Shown one piece after another: positions 5,963 through 13,573 of a DNA stretch of 13,779 bases (within the stretch, counting starts at the first letter, position 1; every line of letters begins with the position of its first letter). The notes below the pieces were generated by a model. It was given only the letters and a program-made list of their open reading frames with translations, was not told the DNA's origin and made no database searches. The translations under genes and the position numbers were made by a program. The stretch comes from JAHFOW01 sp046350595 (GTDB taxonomy: Bacteria > Planctomycetota > Brocadiia > Brocadiales > Brocadiaceae): assembly GCA_046350595.1 (NCBI GenBank), contig JAXMAC010000094.1, forward strand, positions 1-13,779, read 5' to 3'.

Positions 5963-7201
5963 ATGGAAGAAACAAGGATTGTAATTACCGGAGTCTCTGT
6001 AATATCATCAATTGGAACTGGTAAAGATATTTTCTGGGAAAATTTGACGAAGGGTGTTTCAGGTATAAAACCTATTACCTTATTTGATGTAAGTAAATAT
6101 AACAGTAAACAAGCGGGTGAAATTTCTGACTTTGATGCAAAGATATACCTTGGGTCAAAAGGAATTCGCCATATCGATAGAACTTCTCTTCTTGTATCAT
6201 CCGCGACAGTTCTCGCGATCAAGGATGCAAATCTTGATAATAATACCTATTGCGCCGATGAGTTAGGTATTGTTGTAGGCTCCACATATGGAAGCATTAA
6301 CAGTATCAGTTCTTTTGATTTTCAGTCGTTACGCGAAGGCCCCAATTATGTCAACCCAATGGACTTTCCCAATACCGTGTTAAATGCCCCTGCAAGCCGT
6401 GCATCCATTTTTTGCAATGCGACGGGATTAAGCACGACTATTTCAAACGGAGTGACAAGCAGTATTGACGCAATTATTTATGCCTCTGATTTCCTACGCA
6501 TGGGTCGTGTAAAGGCAGTCGTTGCAGGTGGTGTACATGGCTTAACTCCAGATATATTCTGGGGTGCACATAATTCGAAAATACTGGCCGGAAGCAAGCC
6601 TGGAACTATTGAAATCTCCGCGCCATTTGATAAAAGGCGCAACGGAATGGTTCTTGGTGAATCATCGGCATTGGTTATCCTGGAAACCCTGGAAGATGCG
6701 CTTAAAAGGAACGCGCCCATATATGCGGAAATAAAAGGTTATGGAACTGCATTTGAGCCTGGAATGACGGTTAAGAAGAATTATCAAACAGATGGCAATA
6801 AAAGAGCTATTATGAGTGCTATAAAGAGCGCTCGTTTTACGCTTCATGATATTTCTTACATATCTGCAAATGCTTATTCGGGTACCTATGGCGATGCGCT
6901 TGAAGCGCGGGTTATAAAAGATGTATTTGGCATGAGGTCAAAACTTATTCCTGTAACTGCAATTAAGTCGATGGTAGGTGAGTGTTTAGATGCATCTGGC
7001 GCATTACAAACTGTGGCTGCTGTAATGTCTATTAAGTCAAATACGATCCCTCCCATGATTAATTATAAGGAACACGACGAAAACTGTGATTTGAATTTTG
7101 CTACGAGTAGTAGTGTTATGCCTGTCAAGAATGTCCTTATTAATACTATCTCTCGCCTGGGAAACAACTCTTCTTTGATAGTATCCAAATATAAACAATA
7201 A
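5963..7201 (+). CDS. Degenerate FabF-like protein, probable chain-length-factor-type partner
   Basis: The 412-residue protein aligns with the preceding FabF over its whole length (R-I-V-I-T-G-V at the start, G-N-N-S-S-L-I-V near the end) but lacks the catalytic residues. In place of the T-A-C-A-A-G nucleophile segment it has N-G-V-T-S-S, so Cys becomes Val164. S-A-H-G-T-G-T becomes S-A-N-A-Y-S-G-T (Asn303), and G-H-T-M-G becomes G-E-C-L-D (Glu340). The structural Lys335 in A-I-K-S is kept. It cannot condense chains by the normal mechanism. In type II polyketide and aryl polyene systems, an inactive KS homologue encoded beside the active one forms a heterodimer and sets chain length. This gene's position, 27 nt after fabF, fits that role. 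I chose the ATG at 5963, with AGAGGA at 5952-5957. The heterodimer is an inference; loss of catalysis is seen directly. Confidence 0.9.
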   Translation: MEETRIVITGVSVISSIGTGKDIFWENLTKGVSGIKPITLFDVSKYNSKQAGEISDFDAKIYLGSKGIRHIDRTSLLVSSATVLAIKDANLDNNTYCADELGIVVGSTYGSINSISSFDFQSLREGPNYVNPMDFPNTVLNAPASRASIFCNATGLSTTISNGVTSSIDAIIYASDFLRMGRVKAVVAGGVHGLTPDIFWGAHNSKILAGSKPGTIEISAPFDKRRNGMVLGESSALVILETLEDALKRNAPIYAEIKGYGTAFEPGMTVKKNYQTDGNKRAIMSAIKSARFTLHDISYISANAYSGTYGDALEARVIKDVFGMRSKLIPVTAIKSMVGECLDASGALQTVAAVMSIKSNTIPPMINYKEHDENCDLNFATSSSVMPVKNVLINTISRLGNNSSLIVSKYKQ

Positions 7202-7204
7202 TAC

Positions 7205-8659
7205 ATGATGCTCTCCAATATACCGATCCAATCCACAAAAAAGGATAAATTATTTCCTTGTTATGATGTGGTTGTTATTGGTGCAGGTATTGCCGGTCTG
7301 GTGTGTGCCTCATTTCTCGCTAAAAGTGGTAAAAAAGTACTTATAGTCGAACAACATTCAATACCGGGTGGCTACTGTACCTCGTTTAAACGAAAAGGTT
7401 TTAATTTCGATGCAGCAGTTCATCATATTGGAGGATGTGGGAAGTGGAGTAACGTAGGACGGTGTCTAAAGACACTTGGCGTTGAAATAGATTTCTATCC
7501 CCTCGATCCCATGGATCATTTGTTTTTTCCTGATTTTACTATTGAAATACCAGCCGACTTAGACAATTACATCTCATACCTCCAGAAACGTTATCTACTG
7601 GAAAAAGACAACATTGAGAAATTTTTCCGGGAGTTTGTCAAACTCTATCGTGCCACATTTAATAGCGAAAAGAGTCAAATTATAGATGAATATAAGAACC
7701 GGACATATAGTGAGATGCTGGATACTTTTTTTGAAAATGAAGAACTTAAAATAGTTCTGTCTGGGCAATGGGGCTACATAGGCCTCCCCCCTACCCAAGC
7801 CTCTGCTCTTGCGATGTGTCAGATGCTCATCAATTATCTTAAAGATGGTGCTTTTTTTCCTCAAGGTGGTACGCAAGAGTTTGCAAATGCAATTTGTAAG
7901 AAATTTATTGATTTTGGCGGCCATATTATGTTATCATCCAAGGCCGAAAAAATTTTATTGGATGGACAAACCATAGCAGGTATTGAATTAGATGATGGTA
8001 AAGAAATACCTGCTGGGGTTGTTGTTTCAAATGTTGACGCACGACAGACTTTCTTTAACCTATTAGATGGTAAATTGGATGCTTCATTCCTTAACAAAGT
8101 GGAAAGGATGAAGGAAAGTTGTTCTTTTTTTCTCTTATATTTAGGTTTAGGAAGCGGCTTAGATTTAAGCAATTTTAGCAGAGGTTTTTATCATACGAAC
8201 GCTCAGATAAATTACAAAGATGATGAATGGATGTACATATCCGTACCGACAAAAATATGCTCAACGCTTGCGCCGCAGAATAAACAAATAATTTCTGCAG
8301 TTGTTTATTTAAAAGAGAATACATATAAAAACGTTGTTGATTGGAAAGCTTTTAAAGAAACAATGACGTTAAATGTAATAAATCGTTTAGAAGTTTATCT
8401 TCCCAATATAAAAAAGTATATTGAAGTAAAAGAAGCGGCTACACCGAAAACCCTTGAACGGTATACGTTAAATACAAATGGTTCAGCTTATGGCTGGGCA
8501 GTTTCTGTAGATCAAACAGGAGAAAACAGACTGCCATATAAGACCCCTATAGAAAATTTATATTTGGCGGGGCACTGGACAAGACCAGGGCCTGGGGTTT
8601 CTGCTGTAGTTTCTTCGGGTTGGGGTGTTGCTAACTTAATTATGGAGAATTGGAGGTAA
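7205..8659 (+). CDS. CrtI/retinol-saturase-like FAD-dependent oxidoreductase
   Basis: The 484-residue protein begins its fold with an FAD-binding Rossmann motif, V-V-V-I-G-A-G-I-A-G-L (22-32), and the acidic strand end V-L-I-V-E. The next block is P-G-G-Y-C-T-S-F-K-R-K-G-F, then F-D-A-A-V-H-H-I-G-G. It closes with N-L-Y-L-A-G-H-W-T-R-P-G-P-G-V, the second FAD contact of phytoene desaturases. This layout is shared by carotenoid desaturases, carotenoid isomerases (CrtISO) and retinol saturase, which desaturate, isomerise or saturate polyene chains. There is no phytoene synthase or other carotenoid gene here, and the gene starts 3 nt after the degenerate ketosynthase, so the substrate is probably an acyl chain on ACP. 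That is inference. The initiation codon could be the ATG at 7205 or 7208. The exact reaction cannot be read from the sequence. Confidence 0.88.
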   Translation: MMLSNIPIQSTKKDKLFPCYDVVVIGAGIAGLVCASFLAKSGKKVLIVEQHSIPGGYCTSFKRKGFNFDAAVHHIGGCGKWSNVGRCLKTLGVEIDFYPLDPMDHLFFPDFTIEIPADLDNYISYLQKRYLLEKDNIEKFFREFVKLYRATFNSEKSQIIDEYKNRTYSEMLDTFFENEELKIVLSGQWGYIGLPPTQASALAMCQMLINYLKDGAFFPQGGTQEFANAICKKFIDFGGHIMLSSKAEKILLDGQTIAGIELDDGKEIPAGVVVSNVDARQTFFNLLDGKLDASFLNKVERMKESCSFFLLYLGLGSGLDLSNFSRGFYHTNAQINYKDDEWMYISVPTKICSTLAPQNKQIISAVVYLKENTYKNVVDWKAFKETMTLNVINRLEVYLPNIKKYIEVKEAATPKTLERYTLNTNGSAYGWAVSVDQTGENRLPYKTPIENLYLAGHWTRPGPGVSAVVSSGWGVANLIMENWR

Positions 8660-8664
8660 AAATT

Positions 8665-10125
8665 ATGAAAAGAAAAATGATGTTAATTAACCCTCATAAA
8701 CCGGGCAGGTGCGGTGAAGAGAGCATTACGGTAATCGTACAAATGCCCTTGAACCTTGCTTATGTTGCTGCCCTTACGCCAGGTGACTGGGAATTTGATG
8801 TTATCGATGAAAATGTCGAATTAGCGATGGACGATAATGGTGAAATCACCTTCAAACCAGTCGATTTGGTATGTATTACGTCGGTTACCTATCAATCTCC
8901 CAGGGCATATGCGATCGCAGCCGCATGCAGAAAAAAAGGAATGCCCGTAATTATGGGTGGTATACACGCTTCTGTAATGCCAGAAGAAGCTGCAAAGTAT
9001 GTTGACTCCGTTTTTGTTGGTGAAGCAGAGGAAGTCTGGCCGCAGGTTATAAAGGATTTTGAAGAAGGAAAACTTAAGAAGGTATATCAAGGCGGGTTGC
9101 CCCCACTCAGTTTGATGAAGAGGGTATATCCAAATAGGGAACTTATGAAGAAAAAATACGATTACAAGTTCTCTTCAATCGTTACAACAAAAGGCTGCCC
9201 CAATTACTGTGATTTCTGTAGCGTTCCTACTTTCCAGGGTAGAAAATTCAGGGAAAGACCTTATGAAGATGTACTTGATGAGATGGCAGCTACCAGTTAC
9301 GCAGGTTTGATGTTGGCGGAAGACAATTTCTATGGACATGGAAAAAAGTCAAACGAGAGGGCACGCGACCTCTTTAAAGGGATGGTTGAGCGTGGTATTC
9401 ACAAGGATTGGTTGGGATTTACAGCTTTAAATATTTCTCAGGATAAAGAAACCCTTGATTATATGGCAAAGAGCGGTTGTTTTGGTATGCTCATAGGGAT
9501 TGAGTCTACGAATGAAGCCGTTCTCGAGAAAATGAATAAACGTGTAAATCTTAAATTGGGTACGGACAGTTATTTTGATTGTATCCAGAAGATACATGAT
9601 TCTGGCCTTGTTGTTTGGGGTTCCGTGGTTTTTGGAGCGGATGGCGACGGTAAAGATTCCTTTAAAAGGATGACTGATTTTATATTAGAAAACAATATTG
9701 ATATTCTAACATTCGGTATCAACTGTCCATTTCCAAAAACTCAATTGTATGCAAGACTGGATAAAGAAAAGAGAATTTTCAGGAAGAATTATCCTGATGA
9801 TTGGCAATACTACGATACCGCGCACGTGGTTCACCGATTTGTAGATATGACGTTAGAGGACTTTATTGAAGGTATGCAGTATGTGTACGATCACATTTAT
9901 GCGGGCGATAATTTAAGGAAACGTTTCAGGAATTCTATCAAGACAACCAAGAATCCAAGAAATTCCATGTTTGCATTCAGGGTTGGCTCTGACTGGAAAC
10001 AGGTATTTGAACAAGTCTTACTGAATTTGAAGGAGTTGAATGATTCCGGAGATTATTATAAGGATTGTTACTCATCAAACGTGATACCGGTATCAACCCC
10101 TGCGATGGCGGCAGTTGCCACTTAA
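8665..10125 (+). CDS. Radical SAM protein with N-terminal B12-binding-type domain
   Basis: The 486-residue protein has a Rossmann-like cobalamin-binding-type domain (about 1-135, including G-G-I-H-A-S-V-M-P-E-E-A at 98-109 and F-V-G-E-A-E). The radical SAM barrel follows, with G-C-P-N-Y-C-D-F-C at 177-185: Cys178, Cys182 and Cys185 form the C-x3-C-x2-C site for a [4Fe-4S] cluster that cleaves S-adenosylmethionine. I see no D-x-H-x-x-G motif, so base-off cobalamin binding is unlikely, as in several enzymes of this BchE/HpnJ-like class. A helical C-terminal region of about 110 residues ends in an Ala/Pro/Val tail. Such enzymes do hard radical chemistry on lipids and tetrapyrroles, such as methylation, cyclisation and rearrangement. 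The start at 8665 follows GGAGG (8652-8656), which lies inside the end of the previous gene. The ring-forming role in ladderane synthesis is a hypothesis only. Confidence 0.9.
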   Translation: MKRKMMLINPHKPGRCGEESITVIVQMPLNLAYVAALTPGDWEFDVIDENVELAMDDNGEITFKPVDLVCITSVTYQSPRAYAIAAACRKKGMPVIMGGIHASVMPEEAAKYVDSVFVGEAEEVWPQVIKDFEEGKLKKVYQGGLPPLSLMKRVYPNRELMKKKYDYKFSSIVTTKGCPNYCDFCSVPTFQGRKFRERPYEDVLDEMAATSYAGLMLAEDNFYGHGKKSNERARDLFKGMVERGIHKDWLGFTALNISQDKETLDYMAKSGCFGMLIGIESTNEAVLEKMNKRVNLKLGTDSYFDCIQKIHDSGLVVWGSVVFGADGDGKDSFKRMTDFILENNIDILTFGINCPFPKTQLYARLDKEKRIFRKNYPDDWQYYDTAHVVHRFVDMTLEDFIEGMQYVYDHIYAGDNLRKRFRNSIKTTKNPRNSMFAFRVGSDWKQVFEQVLLNLKELNDSGDYYKDCYSSNVIPVSTPAMAAVAT

Positions 10126-10151
10126 CGGTAGTTTATATTAGATGATAAAAC

Positions 10152-10196
10152 TTATAAGGGCACATCAAATATTCCAAAATTGATGTGCCCTTATAA
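10152..10196 (+). terminator. Perfect 17-bp inverted repeat ending the lipid cluster
   Basis: TTATAAGGGCACATCAA (10152-10168) and its exact reverse complement (10180-10196) surround an 11-base loop, 26 nt after the radical SAM stop. The GC-rich core and position after the last gene fit a transcription terminator. No T run follows, so termination may be incomplete or the hairpin may mainly protect the 3' end. The symmetry would serve either strand. Confidence 0.6.
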
Positions 10197-10240
10197 TAGC
10201 AAATTCGTTTTATGTTCGCTTGTGATAAATTTTATTCTCA

Positions 10241-10250
10241 AAGGAGGAGG
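10241..10250 (+). promoter_or_regulatory. Near-perfect Shine-Dalgarno sequence of the 42-residue peptide gene
   Basis: AAGGAGGAGG ends six bases before the ATG at 10257 and is followed by TGA, giving almost full complementarity to the 16S rRNA 3' end. It is the main evidence that the short gene is translated. Confidence 0.75.
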
Positions 10251-10256
10251 TGAATT

Positions 10257-10385
10257 ATGATCGGCAAATTATTATCCTTACAAATGGAAAAATCAATTGT
10301 CCCTGATATTAGTCCAAAGGCAATTATGATCATTGCAATTGCGCTCATTTTTGTTATTTTATTCACCTGGAAAAAGGAGGGGTAA
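10257..10385 (+). CDS. 42-residue single-span membrane peptide
   Basis: A small gene that length cut-offs would miss. The product has a polar N-terminal part of about 21 residues (M-I-G-K-L-L-S-L-Q-M-E-K-S-I-V-P), a membrane span of about 17 residues (22-38, A-I-M-I-I-A-I-A-L-I-F-V-I-L-F-T-W), and a basic end K-K-E-G. It follows one of the strongest ribosome binding sites in the window. Its TAA stop touches the TTG start of the lipoamide-dehydrogenase-like gene, and the last codons (AAAAAGGAGGGG) contain that gene's own ribosome binding site. The two genes are therefore almost certainly translated together. A role as membrane anchor or small subunit for the flavoprotein is a reasonable inference. 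No known family comes to mind. Confidence 0.7.
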   Translation: MIGKLLSLQMEKSIVPDISPKAIMIIAIALIFVILFTWKKEG

Positions 10386-11813
10386 TTGCTTGATATAAGC
10401 TCCCCTTTCGATATTGCAATCATTGGCGGCGGGCCGGGAGGTTATGTTGCGGCAATTAAAGCAGCTCAATTTGGATTAAAAACTGCTCTTATTGAAAAAG
10501 AGAAGGTTGGCGGTGCATGCTTACACTGGGGATGTATTCCTACTAAGGCGCTCCTCCATTCCGCAGATCTTTATAGAAAACTTAACAAGGCAGAAGAATG
10601 CGGCATAATCTTAGAAAAGATAGACATCAATTATCCACGGCTTCATCGGCGCAAAGAATCCATAGTTAAACGGTTATTCCAGGGCGTCCAATTTCTTCTC
10701 AAGAAAAATGGCGTGGAAATCTTTGAAGGCGTTGGACAACTCACGTCCCCAAGTAGTATATTATTAAAAAGAAACGGAACTGAGTTTGGTAAGATAACTG
10801 CAAAAAACGTTGTGCTGGCTACGGGATCTATTCCACTTATTCCTCACACAATTCACCATGATGGTAGATATGTACTTACAAGTAATGATATCCTGGCATT
10901 GGAAGAAATTCCAAAATCAATAGTTATTGCGGGTGGTGGCGCTGTAGGCGTTGAATTTGCGCATCTTTTTAATACGTTCGGGACAAAAGTAACGATTATT
11001 GAACTTTTAGACGATATCCTTCCCGCTGAAGATAAAGAGGTATCCGCTACTTTACGGAAAGCTTTTGCTAAAAGAGGTATTGATATATTAACAAATACTT
11101 CTTTAGAAAAGGTTGAAATAGATAGTGGTGTTCTGGTAGAGATAAAAAGAAAGATACAATCCCCCCCTACTTCAAATGAAACCATAGAAACATTAAAAGC
11201 AGATCACTTACTTCTTGCTTTAGGACGAACGCCTGCCTTACAAAATATTGGATTGGAGAATTTATTCTCAGGTTTTAAGGAAAAATATGTGCAAACAAAT
11301 GAGTTAATGGAAACCGAACAGCATGGACTGTTTGCGATTGGTGATATTACTGGTCCCCCTTTTCTGGCGCACAAGGCATTCCGTCAAGGTTTGCAGGCTG
11401 TTTCTCACATTGCGGGTAAAGAAACCACCCCTATAAATTATCAAAATATTCCAGGGGTAACATATTGCTTTCCTCAGGTGGCAAGCATGGGGCTTACGCA
11501 GGAAGAGGCAGAAAAAAAGGGATACAAAGTAAAAGTAGGAAAATTCCCGTTCATTGCAAATAGTAAGGCTATTATTGATGGGGAATATGAGGATGGATTT
11601 GTAAAAATTGTTGCAGATGAAAAATATGGTGAAATACTGGGCGTACATGCCATTGGACCAAATGTGGGTGAATTAATATGGGGTGCATCGCTCACCACTT
11701 TACTGGAAGGAACGGTTTTTGAGATATCAAACAACTTCTTCCCCCACCCTACCCTTTCTGAAGCTATCCTAGAAGCCGCACATGCGGTTGTTAACAAACC
11801 GATTCACATATAA
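10386..11813 (+). CDS. lpdA: Dihydrolipoyl dehydrogenase (E3) or close relative
   Basis: A complete 475-residue pyridine nucleotide-disulfide oxidoreductase. It shows the FAD Rossmann motif I-I-G-G-G-P-G-G (12-19), the redox disulfide G-G-A-C-L-H-W-G-C-I-P-T-K with Cys45 and Cys50, a second Rossmann motif for NAD (A-G-G-G-A-V-G, about 182-188), the FAD contact F-A-I-G-D-I-T-G, and the C-terminal pair His454 and Glu459 in P-H-P-T-L-S-E-A. These are the marks of lipoamide dehydrogenase, which reoxidises dihydrolipoyl groups of 2-oxoacid dehydrogenase or glycine cleavage complexes and makes NADH. No E1, E2, lipoyl protein or lipoate gene is beside it, so its partner is unclear. The start is TTG, fused to the preceding stop (TAATTG), with AGGAGG five bases earlier. 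Other disulfide reductases are less likely, given the dehydrogenase-type C-terminus. Confidence 0.92.
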   Translation: MLDISSPFDIAIIGGGPGGYVAAIKAAQFGLKTALIEKEKVGGACLHWGCIPTKALLHSADLYRKLNKAEECGIILEKIDINYPRLHRRKESIVKRLFQGVQFLLKKNGVEIFEGVGQLTSPSSILLKRNGTEFGKITAKNVVLATGSIPLIPHTIHHDGRYVLTSNDILALEEIPKSIVIAGGGAVGVEFAHLFNTFGTKVTIIELLDDILPAEDKEVSATLRKAFAKRGIDILTNTSLEKVEIDSGVLVEIKRKIQSPPTSNETIETLKADHLLLALGRTPALQNIGLENLFSGFKEKYVQTNELMETEQHGLFAIGDITGPPFLAHKAFRQGLQAVSHIAGKETTPINYQNIPGVTYCFPQVASMGLTQEEAEKKGYKVKVGKFPFIANSKAIIDGEYEDGFVKIVADEKYGEILGVHAIGPNVGELIWGASLTTLLEGTVFEISNNFFPHPTLSEAILEAAHAVVNKPIHI

Positions 11814-11871
11814 ATACAATTTTTAATAAACAATAACTTACAAAAAAAGAAGTTTCTACTGGTAATACTCT

Positions 11872-13569
11872 ATGAACAGTGAATCAAAGATTGCATATTT
11901 TTCTATGGAAATAGGTCTTTCCAACGACATACCAACATACAGCGGTGGATTGGGAGTGCTTGCAGGAGACACGATAAAATCAGGCGCCGATCTTAAACTA
12001 CCGCTCATTGCGGTTACATTACTTTCGAAAAAGGGTTATTTCCGCCAGGATATAGATAACAACGGCAGACAAATTGAATATCCTGTACAGTGGGAACCAT
12101 CCAAATTTATGACGCTACGACCAAAAAAGGTAAAAGTCCAGATTGAGGGTCGTGATGTTTATATCCAGGCTTGGTGCTATAAAGTAAAAAGCGTTACGGG
12201 CGGAGAAGTGGATGTATACTATCTTGATACTGATATTGTGGAAAATACGCAGGAAGACCGGGATATTACAGCCGTTTTATACGGCGGTGATGACCGTTAC
12301 CGGCTAAAACAGGAAATTGTTCTGGGCATTGGTGGTGTGCGTATTCTCCGTGCACTTGGTGTCCATGTTAAAAAGTATCATATGAACGAAGGACATGCAA
12401 GCTTATTAACACTTGAGTTGCTTTTGATGCACAAGAGGGATGTCGAAAGCGTCTGGGATGAAAGGTGGGTATGGGATACGGATACAGTAAGAGACCTGTG
12501 TGTCTTTACGACGCATACCCCTATTGAAGCAGGTCATGATAGATTTTCCTATGACCTTATTAAAAAAGTGCTCGGTGAATTCGTACCCCTTGAGTTATTG
12601 AAATCGCTCTGTGGTCAACAATATCTCAATATGACACTCCTTGCCCTCAATTTAAGTAAATATGTGAATGGTGTTGCAAAAAAACATGGCGAGGTATCAA
12701 AAGTTCTATTCCCAGGTTATGAAATTAATGCAATAACAAATGGTGTTCATTCATTTACCTGGACATGCGAATATTTTAAACAATTGTATGATAAATACAT
12801 ACCCAGTTGGGCAAATGAACCTGAGTTGTTCGTCCGTGCTGAAAATATCCCCGATGATGAGGTGTGGAATGCGCACCTTTCCGCAAAAAATGACCTGTTC
12901 AATTATATCAATAAGTCAACGGGATTAAAACTCAGTCAAGACGTATTAACTATTGGTTTCGCAAGGAGATTTACTTCTTACAAAAGGGCAGATTTATTAT
13001 TTTCAAGTTTGGATCGATTTTCAAAAATTAGTGAAAAAGGCATGTTTCAGATCATATTCGCAGGAAAGGCACATCCCAGGGATACGCTCGGTAAAGATAT
13101 AATAAAAAAGGTTTATGACCTTGCAAAAATAATTAACGATAACATCAAGGTTGTATTTTTAAAAGATTATAATATGGCGATGGCATTAAAGCTCATTTCT
13201 GGAGTAGATGTCTGGTTAAATACGCCACTACGTCCACGCGAGGCGTCTGGTACAAGCGGCATGAAGGCAGCCCATAATGGCGTTATTAATTTTAGTATTT
13301 TGGACGGATGGTGGATCGAGGGGCATATAGAAGGAATTACGGGTTGGTCCATTGGTCCAAAACCATTAGAATCATCGCTTTCTATTACAAATGATGCAGT
13401 TGATGCTGACGATCTATACCATAAACTAGAAAATATTATTATCCCCATGTACTATCAGGACAGAACTCAGTGGATAAAAATCATGAAAAACTCTATCAGC
13501 AAGATAGCATATTATTTTAACAGTCACCGTATGATGCGCCGTTATGTAACTGAGGCGTATATTCGATAG
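11872..13569 (+). CDS. glgP: Short-form alpha-glucan (glycogen/maltodextrin) phosphorylase
   Basis: The 565-residue protein belongs to glycosyltransferase family 35. It opens with I-A-Y-F-S-M-E-I-G-L and Y-S-G-G-L-G-V-L-A-G-D, has M-N-E-G-H-A-S-L, T-T-H-T-P-I-E-A-G-H-D and N-G-V-H, and carries the pyridoxal-phosphate lysine in G-T-S-G-M-K-A-A-H-N-G (Lys465). The enzyme splits alpha-1,4-glucans with phosphate to release glucose 1-phosphate. It is the short type common in archaea, Thermotoga and anaerobes, without the long N-terminal region of the roughly 800-residue enzymes, and looks complete. It begins 58 nt after the flavoprotein gene with a weak Shine-Dalgarno sequence and is probably unrelated to the lipid cluster, serving storage glycogen use. 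Planctomycetes of this group are known to store glycogen. Confidence 0.93.
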   Translation: MNSESKIAYFSMEIGLSNDIPTYSGGLGVLAGDTIKSGADLKLPLIAVTLLSKKGYFRQDIDNNGRQIEYPVQWEPSKFMTLRPKKVKVQIEGRDVYIQAWCYKVKSVTGGEVDVYYLDTDIVENTQEDRDITAVLYGGDDRYRLKQEIVLGIGGVRILRALGVHVKKYHMNEGHASLLTLELLLMHKRDVESVWDERWVWDTDTVRDLCVFTTHTPIEAGHDRFSYDLIKKVLGEFVPLELLKSLCGQQYLNMTLLALNLSKYVNGVAKKHGEVSKVLFPGYEINAITNGVHSFTWTCEYFKQLYDKYIPSWANEPELFVRAENIPDDEVWNAHLSAKNDLFNYINKSTGLKLSQDVLTIGFARRFTSYKRADLLFSSLDRFSKISEKGMFQIIFAGKAHPRDTLGKDIIKKVYDLAKIINDNIKVVFLKDYNMAMALKLISGVDVWLNTPLRPREASGTSGMKAAHNGVINFSILDGWWIEGHIEGITGWSIGPKPLESSLSITNDAVDADDLYHKLENIIIPMYYQDRTQWIKIMKNSISKIAYYFNSHRMMRRYVTEAYIR

Positions 13570-13573
13570 TCGT

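Noticed and set aside
11304..11797. Overlapping minus-strand ORFs of over 100 codons across the lipoamide-dehydrogenase gene.
   Set aside because: They mirror a clearly conserved + strand enzyme, have no family motifs, and are shadows of its codon use.
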